A DNA stretch of 64,000 nucleotides from positions 1 through 64,000 of the forward strand of contig NZ_PXXO01000007.1 in assembly GCF_003011885.1 (NCBI RefSeq), given 5' to 3'. The number at the start of each line of letters is the position of its first letter. Within the stretch, counting starts at the first letter, position 1. A program made the translations under genes and the position numbers. This document shows, in pieces, positions 58,873-64,000 of the stretch. Below the pieces are notes generated by a model. The model did not search any database and had not been told where the DNA came from. It saw nothing but the letters and a program-made list of their open reading frames with translations. The DNA is from Cyanobium usitatum str. Tous. GTDB lineage: Bacteria; Cyanobacteriota; Cyanobacteriia; PCC-6307; Cyanobiaceae.

Positions 58873-60126
58873 ATGCGCGATCTATCTGACGCCCAGCTCC
58901 GAGCTGTTCCTGAATCCACGGCAGACCACAGCCTTGAGCAGGTAGTGCTTCTCCTGGTCGGTGTGATGCAAGGGGTCGCGTTGGTAACCTTCCCCGCCAT
59001 CAGTACGGTTCTGACGTCAACGAACGGCTATGGCTTGTCAAGCAGTTCCTATGGCTTGATCTTTTTGCCACAGGTGATCGCTGCCATCGCAGCTTCTTTC
59101 CTGGGCGGAAAGCTCTCCCGGCTTTGGGGAGCAAAAGATCTCCTGTTGCTCGGATTGATGGCCGACACGGCCTCGATGGGTGTGCTTCTGCTGAGCTCTT
59201 TGTGGATCCATGAGCCCACGGTTGCCCTGCCGATGCTGCTGACGGCAACAGCACTGATGGGGTTTGGTTTTGGCGCTGTGGTGCCCCTCCTTAATACCTT
59301 TATCGCCGACTTCCAGCCGCAACGGGTGGATCAGTCGATTCTGATGCTGAATGCTCTGCTGGGTCTGGGCACTGCCTTGGCCCCTGCGTTGGCCGCTCTG
59401 GTGGTCGGACCCGGCATCTGGTGGCTGCTTCCCCTGACTGTGCTGGTGGCAGCGGCGCTTCTTCTGGTGGCGTGTCGTGCCCAGCCGTTGCAACTGAGTT
59501 CAAAAGTTCAGGACGGGGGCGCAATGGCTGGGCTCCAGCCGGGAGCCCCTGGGCTATTGGTGCTGTTTGTGCTGGTGGCTATTCTGTATGGGCTGATTGA
59601 AACCTTGAATGGCAATTGGTCGGTTTTGTTGATGTCTCGGCGTGTTGAAAGCCCGCCTCAGATTGCTTCGATGGCGCTCACTGTTTTTTGGGCGATGGTT
59701 ACCATCGGAAGGCTGTTCTTCTCAGGTGTGTCCCGCTGGCTTACACCTAAATTGCTCTTGCCCGGCTTGCCAGTTTTTCTGGCTGTCGTCCTAGTGGCCA
59801 TCAGCCGTTTGACTTCTGGCGACGATAGCAGCGCCCTTGTGCTATTCGCTCTTGCAGGTTTCGGCTGCTCGGCGATGTTGCCGTTGATCATCAGCTTTGG
59901 GCAAAAGCGACTGAATTGGCTTGGTGAATCTGTGGCTGGCCTGTTGATTGCTTCGTATCAGCTGGGCTTTGGTTTGGCTGCCTTTGGTGGAGGCACTCTG
60001 CAGCAAGCGCTTCAGCTTCCAATCTCAACGTTGTTTGGCTGGGGTGCCTGGGTGGCTCTGGCTTTGGCGCTGCTCTCTGTTTGCATTATTGCTCCAAAAG
60101 GCCTTGCTGCACTGTCTCAGCGGTAA
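58873..60126 (+). CDS. MFS transporter
   Basis: 417 residues, 12 predicted helices. GLIFLPQVIAAIAASFLGGK, LSRLWGAKDLLLLGLMADTA is the loop 2-3 region (GxLxDRxGxK-like: GGKLSRLWGAKDLL). VPLLNTFIADFQPQRVDQSI and GLGTALAPALAALVVGPGIW are also typical. The family fits an exporter or sugar/drug facilitator; substrate is open. The stop TAA shares its last A with the ATG of the next gene (TAATG), so both are coupled. It follows the rearranged region by about 60 bases. Confidence 0.85.
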   Translation: MRDLSDAQLRAVPESTADHSLEQVVLLLVGVMQGVALVTFPAISTVLTSTNGYGLSSSSYGLIFLPQVIAAIAASFLGGKLSRLWGAKDLLLLGLMADTASMGVLLLSSLWIHEPTVALPMLLTATALMGFGFGAVVPLLNTFIADFQPQRVDQSILMLNALLGLGTALAPALAALVVGPGIWWLLPLTVLVAAALLLVACRAQPLQLSSKVQDGGAMAGLQPGAPGLLVLFVLVAILYGLIETLNGNWSVLLMSRRVESPPQIASMALTVFWAMVTIGRLFFSGVSRWLTPKLLLPGLPVFLAVVLVAISRLTSGDDSSALVLFALAGFGCSAMLPLIISFGQKRLNWLGESVAGLLIASYQLGFGLAAFGGGTLQQALQLPISTLFGWGAWVALALALLSVCIIAPKGLAALSQR

Positions 60127-60986
60127 TGAATCAAACTGGGCGCCTGATTGGTGGCAAAGCAGCACTTTCATTGGGGGTTTTGATTCTGGCTGCTCCTGCA
60201 CAAAGCCATGAACGCGCTGCAAAAGAGCCGTTGAAGCTTGGCGCCTCTCAGATGATCAAGCTGGTGATTCCCCAGCCATATTCATCTAATCGGCTTGAAT
60301 ATGACTATATCGTTCCCCTTGCTCAAACAGCGCGCGATCGATATTTTTTTGATGCCAAGGTTTTTGCATCGGAGCAGCCGTTGATCGGTGCTTCTGCTGG
60401 TTCGGATTTTTTTCAGGCTTTCGGTCAGAGTGCGCGCCTTGGTGTGAGGACACTGTTTGAACAGGGCAATGCGTTTCGTGGTGCAAGTGTTGGCTACGAT
60501 AGCCTCTGGCAGCAGGGCGAGTATTATCAACAGATTGGGGCTGCATTTGAATATACAAAGCGGGACTATCAGTTGGTGTTAACAATGGGGCTGCCCATGA
60601 CTCCCCCCGGTGCCACTGCTTCTGGGGACACCCCTTTGGCATCCGTTAATCTTCAAGTGTCGCTGCCAACGGGCTATCCAGGTCTCGCAGTTCAGCCCAG
60701 GGTTTATGTAGTGGGTAGTGATAGCACCGGTTCGGCTGTTGGAGGACAGTTGCAGTTCACTTATTCTTTTGCGCGCTCTTGGAGCGCGACTCTCGCTTCC
60801 AATTATGATGAGCTAACTGGGGTCAGTGGTTCTCTGACCTTTCAGGTGTTGTTTCCCCAGCGCCAGGCTGAAAGCATTGGAGCCGCCATTCATCCCAGTC
60901 TGATCAACAGTTTTGCAGGAGCCGTGGGAAACAACGGCTCCCGTGTCATTCGTCTGGATAATGCTCCTGCGGCTTCAGGAAACTAA
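60126..60986 (+). CDS. Secreted beta-barrel-like protein
   Basis: 286 residues. ALSLGVLILAAPAQSH is the hydrophobic core and cleavage region of a signal peptide. The mature protein alternates short beta strands: RLGVRTLFEQGNAFRGASVG, YDSLWQQGEYYQQIGAAFEY, YQLVLTMGLPM, GGQLQFTYSFARSWSATLAS. The pattern is like inverse-autotransporter or other outer-membrane barrels, but the C-terminus (APAASGN) lacks the final aromatic typical of porins. I cannot name the family. The start overlaps the MFS stop, so transporter and outer-membrane protein may serve one export path. Confidence 0.6.
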   Translation: MNQTGRLIGGKAALSLGVLILAAPAQSHERAAKEPLKLGASQMIKLVIPQPYSSNRLEYDYIVPLAQTARDRYFFDAKVFASEQPLIGASAGSDFFQAFGQSARLGVRTLFEQGNAFRGASVGYDSLWQQGEYYQQIGAAFEYTKRDYQLVLTMGLPMTPPGATASGDTPLASVNLQVSLPTGYPGLAVQPRVYVVGSDSTGSAVGGQLQFTYSFARSWSATLASNYDELTGVSGSLTFQVLFPQRQAESIGAAIHPSLINSFAGAVGNNGSRVIRLDNAPAASGN

Positions 60987-60987
60987 G

Positions 60988-62220
60988 TTAGGGGTTGTCC
61001 GCTAGCGTGCGCAGTGGCACAAGGCCGCGTGCCTTCAGTTTCACGGCCCACAGCGTGTCGCTGGATCCAATGAAGAGAATATCGTTGTTGGCGCCACCGA
61101 AGCTCAGATTGGCTGTTTGTTTCGCCATCAGAAACTTACCGATGAGTTTGCCTTGGGGATTGAGCACGTGGATGCCCTCCAAGGTGCCCACATAGATATT
61201 TCCTTTTTCGTCCAGCCGCATCCCGTCGGGGAATCCTGGCGCCACGTTGGCGAGCAGGCGCTTGTTGTTGATGCTCTTGCCATCGGCACTGACGTCATAC
61301 GCGTAGATGCGATGGGGTAGGTAGGGGAAATAGGTTCGCGGACCCTGAATGGCACCGCTGTCAATGATGTAAAGGGTTTTTTCTTTGGGCCCAAAGGCGA
61401 TGCCATTGGGCATCACCAGGTTTGGTTCGACAACGGTCAATTGCTTTGTGCGAGGGTCAAAGCGGTAGACGTTGTTTGGTAGTTCGGCTGGTTGGGGGGG
61501 GAATTGCAGAGAACCGTAGCTGGGATCCGTAAACCAAACGCTGCCATCAGCCTTGACCACCAGATCATTGGGTGAATTCAGGCGTTTGCCTTGATAGCTC
61601 CCGACCAAGGTGGGGGCCTGGGGGTCTGGGCTGCTCAGGTTTGCCGTGATGGATCGGGTGATCGATACACGCCTGCCGGTGGTTTCTGCCGTCAGCAGGT
61701 TGCCTTGCAGATCAGGGGTCTGCCCATCGGCCACGCCGGAAGGATTGCGGAAGAGTTGTGGAGCGTCCCAGGATGCTGGGGTGATCTGGCCGTTAATCAG
61801 CCCTTTCCATCGCATTGCATAGATGCTGTTGTGTATCTGATCGGTGACGAATAGGATCCCGCCGCTGCCATCTTTGTGCTTGATAAAAACGGGTCCCTCA
61901 AGAAAACCGAAGCCTGTTGCGAGAGGGACAAGATTGGGTGTGCGTCCAACGATGGCTTCAAAGGCAGGGTCTAGGGCTATAACAGTTAATTGTGGTGATT
62001 GCGCTTCTGGATATGGTGGATTATTGGTGATCGACACCTTGCGGCATTGTTTTGCATCAGGGTTGCCTGGCAGGCAGGCGGCTCCCATCGGTGGATTCTC
62101 CAGGCTTTTCTGACAGCCAGTGATCAGCGCTGTACCAAGGATCAAGAAGCCTGCCAGGGTCGCACCGATGCTTTTGTGGAGCTGGCCTGTGATCCGCTCC
62201 AATGGTCGGGATTGATCCAT
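60988..62220 (-). CDS. SMP-30/gluconolactonase-like lipoprotein
   Basis: 410 residues. ATLAGFLILGTALITGCQKS contains a lipobox (LITGC) near residue 36, so it is a probable lipoprotein. The mature domain is a six-bladed propeller: GFGFLEGPVFIKHKDGSGGI, LLTAETTGRRVSITR, LNSPNDLVVKADGSVWFTDP (the metal-binding Asn/Asp motif SPNDL...WFTDPSYG), VMPNGIAFGPKEKTLYIIDS, FPDGMRLDEKGNIYVGTLEG. Members hydrolyse sugar lactones such as gluconolactone. It is convergent with the preceding gene. With the GMC enzymes nearby it could open the lactone products. That link is inferred. Confidence 0.88.
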   Translation of the reverse strand: MDQSRPLERITGQLHKSIGATLAGFLILGTALITGCQKSLENPPMGAACLPGNPDAKQCRKVSITNNPPYPEAQSPQLTVIALDPAFEAIVGRTPNLVPLATGFGFLEGPVFIKHKDGSGGILFVTDQIHNSIYAMRWKGLINGQITPASWDAPQLFRNPSGVADGQTPDLQGNLLTAETTGRRVSITRSITANLSSPDPQAPTLVGSYQGKRLNSPNDLVVKADGSVWFTDPSYGSLQFPPQPAELPNNVYRFDPRTKQLTVVEPNLVMPNGIAFGPKEKTLYIIDSGAIQGPRTYFPYLPHRIYAYDVSADGKSINNKRLLANVAPGFPDGMRLDEKGNIYVGTLEGIHVLNPQGKLIGKFLMAKQTANLSFGGANNDILFIGSSDTLWAVKLKARGLVPLRTLADNP

Positions 62221-62244
62221 GAGTAGCGCCGGTCAGCCTTAGTG

Positions 62245-62306
62245 AATTGTGATTGCAATCTATAAATGGTTTTGATCATTGACCTTTTGCGTAATCAATT
62301 GTGATT
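62245..62306. promoter_or_regulatory. Direct repeat AATTGTGATT, 52-bp spacing, in a divergent intergenic region
   Basis: Exact copies at 62245-62254 and 62297-62306, 52 bases apart, about five helical turns, lie between the SMP-30 gene (minus) and the SDR gene (plus). The region is AT-richer than its surroundings. A transcription factor bound at both copies could face the same side of DNA. No clear promoter elements were seen. The rest of 62221-62524 holds no gene. Confidence 0.3.
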
Positions 62307-62524
62307 CTCAGGGCGCATCCTGCTTGATGTGATCCCCTCGATGTGACTCGATGCTCGCCGAGTTGCTTTGGTGACATGTGTTTTGAGGTCCTGACTTTTC
62401 CGTCTGAGAAAGCCTTGTCATGCACTGATGTATCGATTGCTGCGGCTTGCGCGAACCCGCCCTACGATTTCAGTACTGGTTCGCCAACTACAACGGAGAA
62501 CCCGCTGTTTTTCCTCAACGACCA

Positions 62525-63331
62525 ATGGCTTCTAGCAACCCATACGCTAATCAGATGCTCTCCACCTTCCTGCAGGGCAAGGTGGCCATCGTGACCGGTG
62601 GCAACAGCGGCATCGGCAAGGCGATCGTTGAAAATCTGGCTGAACTCGGCGCCAAGGTGGTGATCGACTACCGCTCCCATCCCGAGGCCACGGAGGAGCT
62701 GGAGCGGGAGATCGGTAGCTATGGCGGCAGCAGCTACGGCGTTCATGCCGATGTTTCCAATCTTGATGATCTCCAGCGGCTGGTGCAGGAGGCCGTGGCC
62801 AAATACGGCCGCCTGGATGTGATGGTCAACAATGCCGGCGTTGAGACCCGCACCTCGATTCTGAACACCACTCCCGATGATTTCGACAAGGTACTGGATG
62901 TAAATCTGCGGGGCGTGTTCTTTGCCTGTCAGTACGCCGCCAAGCAGATGATCGCCCAGGGTGGCGGTGGCCGTATCATCAACATCTCTTCGGTGCACGA
63001 AGACTGGCCGATGCCTGAGAACACTCCCTACTGCTGCGCCAAGGGAGGGGTGCGCATGCTCACCCGCACCGCCGGACTGGAGCTGGCCTCCCATGGCATC
63101 ACGATGGTGAATGTGGGCCCAGGCGCCGTGGCCACACCGATCAACGACTCCACCATGAACAACCCGGAGTTGCTGGCCAAACTCAACGCCGCCATTCCCC
63201 TAGGCCGCATGGCCCAGCCCGAGGAGATTGCCAGGGTGGTGGGCTTCCTGGCCAGCGACGCCGCTAGCTACATCACGGCCACAACTATCTTTGCTGACGG
63301 CGGCATCATGCAGAGCAGCCCCGGGCTCTAG
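62525..63331 (+). CDS. Glucose 1-dehydrogenase-like SDR
   Basis: 268 residues from ATG 62525 (ASSNPYANQMLSTFLQGKVA). GKVAIVTGGNSGIGKAIVEN is the cofactor motif; VMVNNAGVETRTSILNTTPD follows; the catalytic triad is Ser in NISSVHEDWP and Tyr/Lys in PYCCAKGG. GPGAVATPINDSTMNNPELL and VGFLASDAASYITATTIFAD, GGIMQ are typical of the glucose/ribitol dehydrogenase branch. It would oxidise a sugar or polyol with NAD(P)+. It lies within the sugar-oxidation region and 26 bases before the ion channel gene. Confidence 0.9.
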   Translation: MASSNPYANQMLSTFLQGKVAIVTGGNSGIGKAIVENLAELGAKVVIDYRSHPEATEELEREIGSYGGSSYGVHADVSNLDDLQRLVQEAVAKYGRLDVMVNNAGVETRTSILNTTPDDFDKVLDVNLRGVFFACQYAAKQMIAQGGGGRIINISSVHEDWPMPENTPYCCAKGGVRMLTRTAGLELASHGITMVNVGPGAVATPINDSTMNNPELLAKLNAAIPLGRMAQPEEIARVVGFLASDAASYITATTIFADGGIMQSSPGL

Positions 63332-63356
63332 GTGTTTCGGAGCTGAGGAGGCCGCC

Positions 63357-64000
63357 ATGCGCCTCACTCCTGCAGAGATCACTCGCTTGCGCGGGCGCCA
63401 CCGCGGATATTGGCTGACATTGGCGACTGAAGTCGCCTTGTTGCTGCTGCTGCCGGTGGCCCAGGCCCAGATCTGGCTGTTGGCGTTTCTGCTGATTCTG
63501 CTGGCGTTGGTGTTGATGGTGTTCGTCAGCCGCTATTCGCCCCTCCGCAAAACCCGCCCGCTGATTTATGGCCTGGGCGGGCTGGCCATCGCCCTTGAAT
63601 TGATCTGGCACCTGTCACTCAACCTCTGGCCAGCAGTGGGGCGGGCGCTCACCATTCCCCACGTGATCGTCTGGCTGGTCTTTTTGTCGCTTGCTGTGCT
63701 CCGCAAAGTTAAAACCCTCACCCGCGAGCCCTTTGTCACCGTGTCGGTGGTGATGGGTGCCGCTTCTGGCTACATGCTGGTTGGTATGGCAGGTGGGTTG
63801 CTGCTCACCGCCCTCTGGGTGCTCGATCCCGCCGCCTTCGACCTCACGTCCCTGCCCGCGGTGGGATCCACGGCGGCGCTGCCCAATGTGTCGGTGGCGC
63901 CTGCGCTGATGGCTGCCTCCTTCACCATGCTCACCACCATCGGCACCACGGTGCTCAAAACCAGCCATGTGGGCGGCCAGGTGGTGACCACGGTGATCAC
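63357..64000 (+). CDS. Ion channel-like membrane protein (3' end outside window)
   Basis: The frame starts at ATG 63357 behind GAGGAG and is open to the end (214 codons seen). It has about six hydrophobic segments: WLTLATEVALLLLLPVAQAQ, IWLLAFLLILLALVLMVFVS, LIYGLGGLAIALELIWHLSL, VIVWLVFLSLAVLRKVK, VTVSVVMGAASGYMLVGMAG. A pore-like segment follows, ASFTMLTTIGTTVLKTSHVG, that resembles the selectivity filter of potassium channels (TVGYGD) but reads TTIGTTV. Six segments and a P-loop-like stretch fit a divergent voltage-gated-type channel. The family name is tentative. Confidence 0.6.
   Translation, partial: MRLTPAEITRLRGRHRGYWLTLATEVALLLLLPVAQAQIWLLAFLLILLALVLMVFVSRYSPLRKTRPLIYGLGGLAIALELIWHLSLNLWPAVGRALTIPHVIVWLVFLSLAVLRKVKTLTREPFVTVSVVMGAASGYMLVGMAGGLLLTALWVLDPAAFDLTSLPAVGSTAALPNVSVAPALMAASFTMLTTIGTTVLKTSHVGGQVVTTVI

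Overview
The window looks like a chromosome segment of a high-GC alpha-picocyanobacterium (Synechococcus / Cyanobium / Vulcanococcus type). The case rests on typical cyanobacterial housekeeping genes (PolA, GltX, L19 with an N-terminal extension, MetAP, a YajQ-type protein, a BioD-like/DRTGG protein), a CuA-less cyanobacterial cytochrome oxidase, and gene style. It is inference, because no rRNA or photosynthesis gene is present. The left 33 kb is accessory and heavily scarred; the right 31 kb is mostly intact.

Region 1 (1-20.8 kb) is a surface-polysaccharide island. A coiled-coil gene tail is followed by debris: an Uma2 fragment, a Phd/VapC pair with a frameshifted toxin, and two disrupted Rpn/DUF2887-DUF4351 genes interleaved with copied tails of a glycosyltransferase. 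Then come a GT2-GT4 fusion glycosyltransferase coupled to an FkbM methyltransferase, a patchwork of IS1182, IS5 and IS481 remnants, and an AT-rich polysaccharide gene with its own near-consensus promoter. A GDP-rhamnose block follows (rmd, gmd, a sugar C-methyltransferase, a 1220-residue triple-domain glycosyltransferase). At the edge lies an rmlA-rmlC deletion chimera, which suggests a dTDP-rhamnose locus was lost and a GDP-6-deoxyhexose locus is now in its place.

Region 2 (21-33 kb) is a dense cluster of toxin-antitoxin modules in different stages of decay: two higBA, two hicAB traces, at least three PIN/VapC modules and four MNT-nucleotidyltransferase/HEPN pairs, the last two of them flanking polA. 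Several genes are one mutation from intact, with a single in-frame stop or a slip in a six-base homopolymer. Fragments of one higA tail recur at three places.

Region 3 (33-48 kb) is ordinary chromosome: DUF1643 protein, CPA-type antiporter, gltX, tRNA-Asp, tRNA-Trp, rplS, map, an SDR, conserved cyanobacterial hypotheticals, MAPEG, YajQ, and a 5-oxoprolinase/gamma-glutamyltransferase operon that would break down glutathione and gamma-glutamyl peptides.

Region 4 (48-64 kb) is the most interesting functional unit. Two DUF2231 membrane proteins, a CuA-less subunit II, an A2-type subunit I and subunit III are followed, with overlaps or very short gaps, by a GMC flavoprotein, a GH63-like glucosidase and a second GMC flavoprotein with a cysteine cluster. 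An MFS exporter, a beta-barrel-like protein, an SMP-30/gluconolactonase-like lipoprotein, a glucose-dehydrogenase-like SDR and an ion channel lie beyond. I infer a module that hydrolyses a glycoside, oxidises the sugar through flavoprotein dehydrogenases and passes electrons through quinol to the oxidase. No trace of a CRISPR array was seen.
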